Assembly (NCBI GenBank): GCA_900314935.1
Contig: OMXE01000014.1
Span: forward strand, 21,648-85,647
Source of the DNA: an uncultured Prevotella sp.
GTDB taxonomy: Bacteria > Bacteroidota > Bacteroidia > Bacteroidales > Bacteroidaceae
Direction: 5' to 3'
Length of the DNA: 64,000 nt
The position numbers were made by a program, and so were the translations under genes. Under the pieces are notes generated by a model. The model saw nothing but the letters and a program-made list of their open reading frames with translations. It was not told the DNA's origin and did no database searches. This document shows positions 15,864 through 23,682 of this stretch, piece after piece (the first letter of the stretch is position 1; each line of letters starts with the position of its first letter).

Positions 15864-15928
15864 TAAACCAAAAGGTGGGATTCGCCACCAACTGCTGAAA
15901 ATTAGACAAACGTTTTATGTTGCTTCCG

Positions 15929-15964
15929 CCGCACAGTGTGAATCATGCACTGTGCGGTTTTGTT
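15929..15964 (+). terminator. Rho-independent terminator
   Basis: CCGCACAGTG (15929-15938) pairs perfectly with CACTGTGCGG (15948-15957), followed by TTTTGTTGTT. Confidence 0.85.
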
Positions 15965-16070
15965 GTTGAAAAACGTTGTTGTTTGGACAGAAAATGAGGA
16001 CGATTGTCCGTTTTGTCCAAACAACGGTTAGTTGTCCACACAAGTTAAGAAGAAACTGAAAGGAAAATGA

Positions 16071-16100
16071 TTGACCTGCTAAAAAGGCATATTACCTTTG
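16071..16100 (+). promoter_or_regulatory. Promoter of the large lipoprotein gene
   Basis: TTGACC at 16071 and TACCTTTG at 16093-16100 fit the Bacteroidota -33/-7 pattern with slightly short spacing. The start codon is at 16206, giving a leader of about 100 bases. Confidence 0.5.
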
Positions 16101-16205
16101 CTCTCGCAAACAAGTAGCTCAGGTCGTATAGGATGCAAGAAACTCCTCAAAGACTACACTACAAGTAATATAATAAATAAGGTAGAAAATCAATCATCAA
16201 ATAAA

Positions 16206-18296
16206 ATGAAAGCAAAAAAGAATCTGGTAAGACTGGTGCTCATGAGCATCGTTACCGTAACAGCAAGTTTTGGTTTCTCCTCTTGTTCTGACGAACTGAG
16301 CGAAGAAGCAGTGAACAACAACCAACCGACCGCCGATGGCACCTCAGTGCTCGAGGCATACGGTTTGACATTCGAGAACTTCGACAACGCCAACGACGTG
16401 ATCATCATGAATGCCGACACCACGAAGCTGAGCGTGAGCAAGGCCTACGCCGACAAGATGGGTATCACCTCGTTCGTGAACCACCCGATGGGTATCTGGC
16501 ACAATATGAGTCAGCTGCCCTACATCCGTAAGGCGACAGCCCAGAAACTCGAAGGCGACCGCTACATCCTGGATGTTGTTCCTGCTTCCGTTGCAGAGAT
16601 TATCGGTGACAAGAAGGTGAACCTGCAGACCGATATCTACGTGAATGATGAGCCGACCGACATTATGACTCGTGCCGTTGCCTGTAACATTCCCGACTAT
16701 GCGGCCAAGTATGTCGACCATAACAACGTGATTCACCCAGCAGTGATCCACCTGACCGACCCCTATGGCTACAAAGACGAATACCACACCAACGAGGACC
16801 AGCCTGAGGCTATACAGACCCGTGCTGCCCAGAACGGTGAGTACAAGTACATGACAGCAGAGGAACTGGTGGGCGAGACACGTTGGAGCGTCAGCAAGCG
16901 ACTGCTGGGTGTTGACACCGAGGTGAAGCGTAACTTCAAGTTCGCTGCCAAGGGATCGAAAGACTCTGTACAAGTGAACTTCAAGGCTGGTGTGAATTTC
17001 GAACTGAACTACTTCCTCACCCTCGAAGGCGGTCTGCAGTGGAGCGGTATCCTTCCTGAACCGTACGTAAAGAAGTTTGAGACCGGTGTTGACGGTAGCT
17101 TTGGCGTGGATGCCAGCGTGGAGTTCAGCTTTGAGAAGAAACTGGATCTCGGCGACAAGCTGAAGTTCGAGCTCGCTAAGTTCAACGGCTATTCGTTCAC
17201 CTTCTGGGTAGGTCCGGTTCCTGTTCTCATCAGTGTAGATCCGAACATCTTCATGAAGTTCGACGGTAGCATCTCTGGTAAGGTTACCACAGGTTTCAAG
17301 TATGAGTATGGTAATAAGTTCATGGGTGGTGCCCGCTATACCAGCGGTCATGGCTGGGAAGGCATGGGTTACTTCAAGGAGACGGCCAACAAGTTCGAGA
17401 TCATCCCTGCACGTGTAGCGTTCAAGTACACATCTGGTTTAGGCATCTTCCTCGGTGCAGACATCACCATCTACAAATGTGCCGGTCCTGAGTTAGCCAT
17501 AGGTCCTCATCTGGGCGGCGAACTGACAGCCACAATCAAGCCTATTGAGGCTCAGAAGCCAGAAGACCTAGTGGATGTGAAGGGAAAGATCGAGCTGTCC
17601 ATCAATGCCGAGTTAGGAGCCAAACTGAGTCTGCTGGGTTACAAACTGGCCGAGACGACAGTCACCATCCCCTTGGCTGGTCCTTGGACACTGGCTAAGT
17701 TCCCCAGCGATGGAACAGAGCACAAGGTAGGTGATACCGACGGTGTAGCATCCTTACCACCATCATGCACTCCTTGGAAGAACTTCTACAATAAGGTGGA
17801 AAGCAGCGCCTTCGCCAAAAGCTACAAAGAGGCGATGCAAAAAGTGATCAGTATGTTGAAAGAGATGTACAACTACGATGAAGCCAAGGCCCGCCAAATG
17901 GCCATCGATAGAATGCAAGAAGGTAGGAACAGCGAGCCCGAAGCTACCTATGCTGTGATGGATGACGTTGTTGGCAATCTGAAGAATTATATGGAAGAGT
18001 TGGAAGTACTGTACTACGACTACAAGTACCAGAAGGCTGGCGAGACAGGCGACTACGAGTGGATCAACGCAGAAAACTGGAAACAAATCTGTCAGCTGAT
18101 GGCATCCAGATATTCATGGTACTGCTACAACACCACCCGTGAACAGGGTGAGGTGAATATCCACAAGTGGTTTAAGATAGCCTTCAATCGTGAACCGGAT
18201 TCCTCTTCAGCAGAGGACATGTCATGGATCTCTGAGCGCTACAGAAACTATCCTGAGTGGGAATACAAGTACAAGAGTCAGTTCCCCAAACCATGA
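16206..18296 (+). CDS. Large lipoprotein of unknown function
   Basis: The 696-residue protein starts MKAKKNLVRLVLMSIVTVTA and has a lipobox-like FSSC near residue 24, so it is probably a lipoprotein; the lipid site is followed by an acidic run (SDELSEEAVNN) as in surface-exposed Bacteroidota lipoproteins. The centre (about 200-480) is beta-rich with many Phe/Tyr/Gly and alternating charged residues, and resembles a barrel or jelly-roll. The last 200 residues are helical (KSYKEAMQKVISMLKEMYNY). ATG 16206 is preferred over an upstream in-frame start because the signal peptide begins there. It has its own promoter and terminator. No family recognised. Confidence 0.75.
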   Translation: MKAKKNLVRLVLMSIVTVTASFGFSSCSDELSEEAVNNNQPTADGTSVLEAYGLTFENFDNANDVIIMNADTTKLSVSKAYADKMGITSFVNHPMGIWHNMSQLPYIRKATAQKLEGDRYILDVVPASVAEIIGDKKVNLQTDIYVNDEPTDIMTRAVACNIPDYAAKYVDHNNVIHPAVIHLTDPYGYKDEYHTNEDQPEAIQTRAAQNGEYKYMTAEELVGETRWSVSKRLLGVDTEVKRNFKFAAKGSKDSVQVNFKAGVNFELNYFLTLEGGLQWSGILPEPYVKKFETGVDGSFGVDASVEFSFEKKLDLGDKLKFELAKFNGYSFTFWVGPVPVLISVDPNIFMKFDGSISGKVTTGFKYEYGNKFMGGARYTSGHGWEGMGYFKETANKFEIIPARVAFKYTSGLGIFLGADITIYKCAGPELAIGPHLGGELTATIKPIEAQKPEDLVDVKGKIELSINAELGAKLSLLGYKLAETTVTIPLAGPWTLAKFPSDGTEHKVGDTDGVASLPPSCTPWKNFYNKVESSAFAKSYKEAMQKVISMLKEMYNYDEAKARQMAIDRMQEGRNSEPEATYAVMDDVVGNLKNYMEELEVLYYDYKYQKAGETGDYEWINAENWKQICQLMASRYSWYCYNTTREQGEVNIHKWFKIAFNREPDSSSAEDMSWISERYRNYPEWEYKYKSQFPKP

Positions 18297-18322
18297 TGCA
18301 ACTACTAACAGACTAACAAAAA

Positions 18323-18348
18323 GGCTTCCCCAACGGGAAGCTTTTTTT
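18323..18348 (+). terminator. Rho-independent terminator
   Basis: GCTTCCC (18324-18330) pairs with GGGAAGC (18335-18341) and runs into TTTTTTT. Confidence 0.85.
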
Positions 18349-18368
18349 ATGTTTTTATCCCAGAATAC

Positions 18369-18399
18369 TTTGCAGTTATCTGAATAATGCATATCTTTG
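18369..18399 (+). promoter_or_regulatory. Promoter of the AraC-type gene and ispE
   Basis: TTTG at 18369-18372 and TATCTTTG at 18392-18399 are separated by 19 bases, a full match to the Bacteroidota consensus. The start codon is 22 bases downstream. Confidence 0.8.
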
Positions 18400-18420
18400 C
18401 AGAAACAATCATGAAGGAAG

Positions 18421-18987
18421 ATGACTGAGAAGGAATACCAACAGCAGTTAGAAGAGCTGAGGCATCAGGTGGAGGTGCTGCAGAAGGCCAACATCGACCT
18501 GATGAACCGCAACATACAGTTAGGACAGCATGTGGATGCTTACTATGATGTTCGTCGACGCATACAGATGCTCAAGGAGCTCGTCATCCGTCACAAGGAG
18601 CTGATCAAGCATGCCGACCTGCGTGACGATGCGGAACTGATGGCACTCATTGAGACACGACTGGAGCAGGAACTGCCCCATGAGAATCCCGATTTCGGAC
18701 TGAAGGAACTGGCAGAGTTCATTGGTACCTCGCAAACACGCATCATCGACCTGTTCCGTCGCTCAATCGTACATAAGAACGTCGACGACTACCTGGACTA
18801 CCTTCGACTGCTTCGCTCCATGTATTATATACAGAGCAAACCACAATGGGGTATCGCTGCCTGTGCGCAGCAGGCCGGCTTTTCTGTCATCCGTACCTTC
18901 AACAGGAAATTCCAGGACGCGCTCGGCATGACACCCCATGAGTTCCGCATGATCATAGAAAGTAATCAGAACAACGAAACAAAATAA
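18421..18987 (+). CDS. AraC-type DNA-binding protein with N-terminal coiled coil
   Basis: The 188-residue protein starts with a coiled coil (EKEYQQQLEELRHQVEVLQK, about 2-65). A C-terminal AraC-family double helix-turn-helix lies at about 95-182: FGLKELAEFIGTSQTRIIDL, then WGIAACAQQAGFSVIRTFNR followed by KFQDALGMTPHEFR, the usual end of the second HTH. There is no ligand-binding cupin. The short form with a coiled coil suggests dimerisation and possibly a two-component or anti-sigma link, but no partner is visible. It is four bases ahead of ispE, so the two are cotranscribed; whether it regulates that operon is unknown. Confidence 0.82.
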   Translation: MTEKEYQQQLEELRHQVEVLQKANIDLMNRNIQLGQHVDAYYDVRRRIQMLKELVIRHKELIKHADLRDDAELMALIETRLEQELPHENPDFGLKELAEFIGTSQTRIIDLFRRSIVHKNVDDYLDYLRLLRSMYYIQSKPQWGIAACAQQAGFSVIRTFNRKFQDALGMTPHEFRMIIESNQNNETK

Positions 18988-18990
18988 TAT

Positions 18991-19809
18991 ATGAGAATCC
19001 AGCCTTGTGCAAAGATCAACTTAGGACTGAACATCGTGGCACGACGTGAAGACGGGTACCACCTGCTGGAAACGGTCTTCTACCCTGTGCCTATCCATGA
19101 TGAGATCTCGATAGAGGAACGCCCGGACGACGGACAGTCGAGGTGTCTGTTGTCTATCAACGGGAATCCCATCGAGGGTGATCCGGAGAAGAACCTGGTG
19201 GTGCGCGCCTACCGACAGCTGGAAAAACAATACGAGCTACCCCCTGTCTCTATTACCCTTACCAAGAACATCCCCATGCAGGCTGGTATGGGAGGTGGTT
19301 CTGCTGATGGGGCCTTTACGTTGCGACTCCTCAACGAGATGTTCCAGTTGGGAATGACGACAGAAGAGTTGGAAGCTGCTGCAGTACCGTTGGGAGCCGA
19401 CTGTGCTTTCTTTATCCAAGCAAAACCTGCATATGCAGAGGGCATCGGTGAGATTCTTCACCCTATTGACCTTTCGTTGGACAAATATTCCTTGGCGATT
19501 GTCAAGCCACCCATTGCCGTCTCCACCCGTGAAGCCTTTGCCTTGATCAGTCCGAAGCGACCTGTTCAATGCTGTCGCGAGGTGGTCATACAGCCCGTAG
19601 AGACCTGGCGCGACAGTCTTACCAATGATTTCGAGGAGAGCATCTTCCCCCAATATCCTGCTATCGGTGCCATCAAGGAAAAGCTCTATGATCTTGGAGC
19701 GGTATATGCCGCCATGAGCGGTAGCGGAAGTGCCCTGTTTGCCCTCTTCGCCAACAAGCCAGAATCATTACAAACCTATTTCCCTGACTGCTTCACAGCC
19801 GTTCTGTAA
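18991..19809 (+). CDS. ispE: 4-diphosphocytidyl-2-C-methyl-D-erythritol kinase
   Basis: IspE phosphorylates the 2-hydroxyl of CDP-methylerythritol in the non-mevalonate isoprenoid pathway. The 272-residue sequence shows the family start (PCAKINLGLNIVARREDGYH), the GHMP-kinase ATP loop MQAGMGGGSADGAFTLRLLN at about 94-113 and a C-terminal GSGSALFALF. Length fits the family. It follows the AraC-type gene with only a three-base gap, and the rho promoter lies just downstream. Confidence 0.95.
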   Translation: MRIQPCAKINLGLNIVARREDGYHLLETVFYPVPIHDEISIEERPDDGQSRCLLSINGNPIEGDPEKNLVVRAYRQLEKQYELPPVSITLTKNIPMQAGMGGGSADGAFTLRLLNEMFQLGMTTEELEAAAVPLGADCAFFIQAKPAYAEGIGEILHPIDLSLDKYSLAIVKPPIAVSTREAFALISPKRPVQCCREVVIQPVETWRDSLTNDFEESIFPQYPAIGAIKEKLYDLGAVYAAMSGSGSALFALFANKPESLQTYFPDCFTAVL

Positions 19810-19846
19810 AACTTTAGAAGAAGATTGCAAAAAATACGCTGGAAAA

Positions 19847-19878
19847 TTTGGTGGTGTGGATAAAAATCACTACTTTTG
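19847..19878 (+). promoter_or_regulatory. Promoter of rho
   Basis: TTTG at 19847-19850 and TACTTTTG at 19871-19878 are 20 bases apart. The start codon at 19999 leaves a leader of about 115 bases, which is long enough to hold autoregulatory Rho-loading sites. Confidence 0.8.
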
Positions 19879-19998
19879 CAGTCGATTTCAAATTAAGTCG
19901 TTTCCGGATTATGGTCGGGGGCTACGCTCCAATGACAAGGTAAACGGCAAGAATCAATTATTCAACATCCAATTTTTAAAAATACACATATCCTACGT

Positions 19999-22020
19999 AT
20001 GTATAACATAGACGAATTATCATCGAAGAATATCTCCGAACTGGAAGATATTGCGAAAGAGCTTGGTATATCCATTGACAAGAAATCCTCTCAGCAGGAC
20101 ATCGTTTACACGATTCTTGATGAGCAGGCTAAGATAGGTGCGGCTAAAACGCCTCTTACTACAAAGCGTAAGCGCGTACGTATCAGTAAGAAAGATACTG
20201 ACCGCGTTTATTCCGTTAACGGGAAGGAAGGCGAGAACTTCGACTTGAAGAAAAGCAAGAGTGCTACACCTGAGGTTGCTCCCTTGTTTTCAACCGAAAA
20301 TGTTGAAATAGCAACAGTACCTGAGCAGGAAGAGGCCCCGGCAGTTGAGGAGCCCAAGACAGAGAAGCCCAAGGCTGAGAAAAGTAAGAAAGCTGCTGCT
20401 GAAGAGATCTTGGCACAGTTCCCCAAGCATCGTGGAAGAAAGTCTAAGGCCGAGCTGGCAGCCATTGCAGCCGCAGAGGCAGCCCAGAAGGAGCAGGAAG
20501 CAGCAGAAAAGGCCGAATCTGTTGAAGAGACCGTTAATGAACCTGAGTCGGTAGTGGAACAGGAAGATATCATGGATGCTGTTCCTGAGGCAGAGTTTGC
20601 TACTGGAGAACCATCGGAATCCGACAATGAAGAGCAGAGTGATCTTCTGGCTCAGCTTCAGGCCAAGGTAAATGCCCATCATGAAGAAGCCGAACAGTCG
20701 TTAGGCTCTAATGGTATTTGGGAAGGTGACCCGGGCGATGGAACCGATTTCATTCCTGTGGTCGATCTTCCGATAGAGGATCATTCCGTGCTTCCCAACT
20801 ACGACATGTTCGACAACCCCACCACACCGATGCCCACAGCACAGCCTTCATTACGTCCTGCCGCTGTACAGCAGCAGCCGATGAGTGCCGCATACGACTT
20901 CTCTGATATCATCCGAGCCAATGGTGTGCTTGAGGTAATGCCCGACGGATACGGATTCCTCCGTTCCAGCGACTACAACTACCTCTCTTCACCTGATGAT
21001 GTGTATGTGTCAGTGGCACAAATCAAGCGTTACGGCTTGAAGACCGGTGATGTGGTAAACTGTCATGTCCGTCCTCCCCACGATGGTGAGAAGTACTTCC
21101 CGCTGACCAGCATTGATCAGATTAACGGACGAGTACCTTCTGAAGTGCGCGACAGAATTCCTTTCGAGCACCTCACTCCCCTCTTCCCGGATGAGAAATA
21201 TACCCTTTGCGGCGACCCGAGGACAACCAACCTCAGTACCCGCGTGGTAGATCTCTTTGCTCCTATCGGTAAGGGTCAGCGTGCACTGATCGTAGCTCAG
21301 CCTAAGACCGGTAAGACCATCTTGATGAAGGACATTGCGAACGCTATTGCAGCCAACCATCCTGAGGCTTATCTGATGATGCTGCTTATTGACGAGCGTC
21401 CTGAGGAGGTTACCGACATGGCTCGTACAGTAAATGCAGAGGTGATTGCTTCTACTTTCGATGAGCCAGCTGAGCGTCACGTGAAGATTGCCGGTATCGT
21501 CTTGGAGAAAGCCAAGCGAATGGTGGAATGCGGTCATGATGTAGTGATCTTCCTCGACTCCATTACCCGTCTTGCCCGTGCTTACAACACCGTTGCTCCT
21601 GCCAGTGGTAAGGTGCTTACTGGTGGTGTGGATGCTAATGCTCTGCAGAAGCCGAAGCGTTTCTTCGGTGCTGCCCGTAACATTGAGGGCGGCGGTAGTC
21701 TGACGATTGTTGCTACGGCCCTTATCGACACCGGTTCGAAGATGGATGAGGTAATCTTCGAGGAGTTCAAGGGTACAGGTAACATGGAGTTGCAGCTTGA
21801 TCGCTCACTCAGTAATAAGCGTATCTTCCCGGCTGTCAACCTCGTGGCATCAAGTACACGTCGTGATGATCTGCTCCAGGATAGGACAACACTCGACCGC
21901 ATGTGGATTCTCCGTAAGTATATTGCTGATATGAATCCGATTGAGGCGATGAACACCATTCATGATAGTATGGAACGTACGAAGAGTAATGAAGAGTTCC
22001 TGCTGTCGATGAACTCGTAG
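19999..22020 (+). CDS. rho: Transcription termination factor Rho
   Basis: Rho is the hexameric RNA-dependent ATPase that ends transcription. The 673-residue protein has a Rho N-terminal helical domain ([20 protein letters not shown]), a long Ala/Glu/Lys-rich and Pro-rich insertion at about 60-295, the RNA-binding domain ([20 protein letters not shown]), and the ATPase core with Walker A QPKTGKT at about 434-440, [10 protein letters not shown] and [12 protein letters not shown]. It is about 250 residues longer than E. coli Rho because of the insertion, a known trait of Bacteroidota. Monocistronic between its own promoter and terminator. Confidence 0.97.
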   Translation: MYNIDELSSKNISELEDIAKELGISIDKKSSQQDIVYTILDEQAKIGAAKTPLTTKRKRVRISKKDTDRVYSVNGKEGENFDLKKSKSATPEVAPLFSTENVEIATVPEQEEAPAVEEPKTEKPKAEKSKKAAAEEILAQFPKHRGRKSKAELAAIAAAEAAQKEQEAAEKAESVEETVNEPESVVEQEDIMDAVPEAEFATGEPSESDNEEQSDLLAQLQAKVNAHHEEAEQSLGSNGIWEGDPGDGTDFIPVVDLPIEDHSVLPNYDMFDNPTTPMPTAQPSLRPAAVQQQPMSAAYDFSDIIRANGVLEVMPDGYGFLRSSDYNYLSSPDDVYVSVAQIKRYGLKTGDVVNCHVRPPHDGEKYFPLTSIDQINGRVPSEVRDRIPFEHLTPLFPDEKYTLCGDPRTTNLSTRVVDLFAPIGKGQRALIVAQPKTGKTILMKDIANAIAANHPEAYLMMLLIDERPEEVTDMARTVNAEVIASTFDEPAERHVKIAGIVLEKAKRMVECGHDVVIFLDSITRLARAYNTVAPASGKVLTGGVDANALQKPKRFFGAARNIEGGGSLTIVATALIDTGSKMDEVIFEEFKGTGNMELQLDRSLSNKRIFPAVNLVASSTRRDDLLQDRTTLDRMWILRKYIADMNPIEAMNTIHDSMERTKSNEEFLLSMNS

Positions 22021-22042
22021 TTTATAACAATTACGTAAAGTA

Positions 22043-22090
22043 AGAGGGCTTCAAACGATGACCAAAATCGTTTGCAGCCCTCTTTCTTTG
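22043..22090 (+). terminator. Rho-independent terminator after rho
   Basis: GAGGGCT-TCAAACGAT pairs with ATCGTTTGC-AGCCCTC and is followed by TTTCTTTG. Confidence 0.85.
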
Positions 22091-22149
22091 CATGTTTTTC
22101 CGTCGGGATTGACTCCGTCGATCCCCCACCCTGCCACGGGCCAATCCCC

Positions 22150-22195
22150 CAGAAAGAAAATCTCCGAACGCGAAAGTAAACTTTCTCATTCGGAG
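22150..22195 (-). terminator. Terminator of tRNA-Arg
   Basis: Read on the minus strand, CTCCGAA (22195-22189) pairs with TTCGGAG (22168-22162) and a nested GAAAGT/ACTTTC stem sits inside, followed by ATTTTCTTTCT. It lies just downstream of the tRNA gene. Confidence 0.75.
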
Positions 22196-22207
22196 CTTCT
22201 CTTCCTG

Positions 22208-22281
22208 TGATTCCGTCGGGATTCGAACCCGAGACCCACAGCTTAGAAGGCTGTTGCTCTATCCAGCTGAGCTACGGAACC
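22208..22281 (-). tRNA. tRNA-Arg (anticodon TCT)
   Basis: The minus strand folds as a cloverleaf of 74 bases. The acceptor GGTTCCG pairs with CGGAATC, the D arm is GCTC-AGCTGGATA-GAGC, the anticodon stem ACAGC/GCTGT has the loop CTTCTAA (anticodon TCT, reading AGA), and the T arm contains GGTTCGAATCC. The CCA end is not encoded. A 13-base copy of its 3' region (TTCCGTCGGGATT) occurs again at 22098-22110. Confidence 0.95.
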
Positions 22282-22337
22282 AAAAGCGGCTGCAAAATTA
22301 CTCTTTTTTCTTTGAATACCCAAATTTTTTGATAAAA

Positions 22338-23141
22338 TTATGTCAGCTCATAGATATCGCTGGGTGTTTTCCTGCGCAGCACATCCAGCAGGAAGTCCTT
22401 ACCGGGAATAATACCGGCATCTCGCAGAATCATCTCCACCGTCTTTCTGGCCAGCTCCGGGTGGTTGTTCTCCTCACTGAGATGACAAAGCCATACATGC
22501 TTGATGTTCGGTGTGACATTCTCAACCAAAGCCTGCGCGCATGCTTTGTTACTCAGATGACCGTTCTCGCTGAACACCCTGTCTTTCAAGTACTGCGGGT
22601 AAGGACCGTTGAACAGCATCTCCTCATCATGGTTCGCCTCAATCACCAAATAGTTCGCACGCTGGATATACTGCTTCATCTCTTCGGTAACATGTCCTGC
22701 ATCAGTCATCAAACAGAACACCGTCCCCTCACACTCAATACAATAGCCAACGTTGTCATTACTATCATGAGGAACGTCGAACGATGTTACGGTGAAATCA
22801 CCTAACTGCATCGTCGAACCCTTCTCAATGATTTTTGCATTGATGGGTTGTATTTTTCGTCGCACACAATAGTTATGGTCGATACCGCGATGAACCTCAC
22901 GAGTGGCATAAACTGGAAGATGATATTCACAACTAAAAGAACCTACAGACTTTACATGGTCTGCATGATCATGGGTTATGATAATATGGCGGACTTGTGC
23001 CATCTTTAGTCCATAATCCTGAAAATATTTCTTTAGTGTACGTACACCTATACCAGTATCTATCAATATGCCGTCCGTTTCGGTGAAGAGGAAGTAACAG
23101 TTTCCGCTGCTACCGCTCCCGAAGGAAATGAATTTCAGCAT
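22338..23141 (-). CDS. MBL-fold metal-dependent hydrolase, YycJ/WalJ type
   Basis: The 267-residue protein has the start typical of the YycJ/WalJ group (MLKFISFGSGSSGNCYFL) and the metallo-beta-lactamase motif THDHADH at residues 56-62, a later MTDAGHVTEEM with the metal-bridging Asp, and HVWLCHLSEENN near the C-terminus. The family includes exonuclease-like proteins linked to cell-wall and DNA metabolism; which one applies here is not clear. Its promoter is 20 bases upstream, so the leader is very short. Confidence 0.88.
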   Translation of the reverse strand: MLKFISFGSGSSGNCYFLFTETDGILIDTGIGVRTLKKYFQDYGLKMAQVRHIIITHDHADHVKSVGSFSCEYHLPVYATREVHRGIDHNYCVRRKIQPINAKIIEKGSTMQLGDFTVTSFDVPHDSNDNVGYCIECEGTVFCLMTDAGHVTEEMKQYIQRANYLVIEANHDEEMLFNGPYPQYLKDRVFSENGHLSNKACAQALVENVTPNIKHVWLCHLSEENNHPELARKTVEMILRDAGIIPGKDFLLDVLRRKTPSDIYELT

Positions 23142-23160
23142 GTCTGTGATTATTTTAATG

Positions 23161-23192
23161 CAAAAGTAAGAAAAAAAGAGGGATATACCAAA
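23161..23192 (-). promoter_or_regulatory. Promoter of the MBL-fold hydrolase gene
   Basis: On the minus strand TTTG (23192-23189) and TACTTTTG (23168-23161) are separated by 20 bases, a full Bacteroidota consensus. Confidence 0.75.
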
Positions 23193-23201
23193 GATTTTTT
23201 A

Positions 23202-23209
23202 TATATTTG
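23202..23209 (+). promoter_or_regulatory. -7 element of the small lipoprotein gene
   Basis: TATATTTG lies 20 bases ahead of ATG 23230. No clear -33 element; it sits back to back with the minus-strand promoter at 23161-23192. Confidence 0.55.
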
Positions 23210-23229
23210 CATGATTTTAAACTTTTAAT

Positions 23230-23682
23230 ATGAAAAGGTATAGTTTTCTATTACTGGTAATGCCTTTACTCATGGCTTGCGGTGCCAGCAAGGATGGTTC
23301 TGAAGACCAGCTGAAGGAGGTGGCCGACAGTTTCTCTGTGGGTTATTTCAACTACGATCTTCAGAAAGCAAAGCGTTTCAGCACCGATGATTCCGAGAAG
23401 TGGCTACAGTACATTGCCAGTAATATCCAGCAGGAAGATGTGGACATACTGCGGCAACAGGACTTGCCTGCAACGGTTCAGGTTGGAGAAGTAAGCTATA
23501 CTGGTGACAGCTCAGCAATAGTGAATATTTCCGTTCAGAATTTCCTGAAGATGGATTCCATTGGTAAGGCAGGTGTGATGACCGAAGAGGCCGACTTCCG
23601 ACTGAATGCTCACATCCACAACGGCAGATGGTACATCAGAATGGAAGGCCCACTGCGAAGTGAAAAGAGAAGTCACGACTGA
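23230..23682 (+). CDS. Small lipoprotein, NTF2/DUF4878-like
   Basis: The 150-residue protein starts MKRYSFLLLVMPLLMACGAS, with lipobox LMAC. The mature part has the pattern of NTF2-like DUF4878 proteins: an initial helix with ADSFSVGYFNYDLQKAKRF, then strands ATVQVGEVSYTGDSSAIVNI and a final WYIRMEGP. Such proteins are periplasmic and of unknown role. The last 47 bases overlap, tail to tail, the 3' end of the Omp85-type gene on the other strand. Confidence 0.75.
   Translation: MKRYSFLLLVMPLLMACGASKDGSEDQLKEVADSFSVGYFNYDLQKAKRFSTDDSEKWLQYIASNIQQEDVDILRQQDLPATVQVGEVSYTGDSSAIVNISVQNFLKMDSIGKAGVMTEEADFRLNAHIHNGRWYIRMEGPLRSEKRSHD

Noticed and set aside
16344-17351. A 335-codon open frame on the minus strand
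   Set aside because: It lies wholly opposite the large lipoprotein gene, has His/Val/Leu-biased antisense composition, and lacks a promoter or motif.
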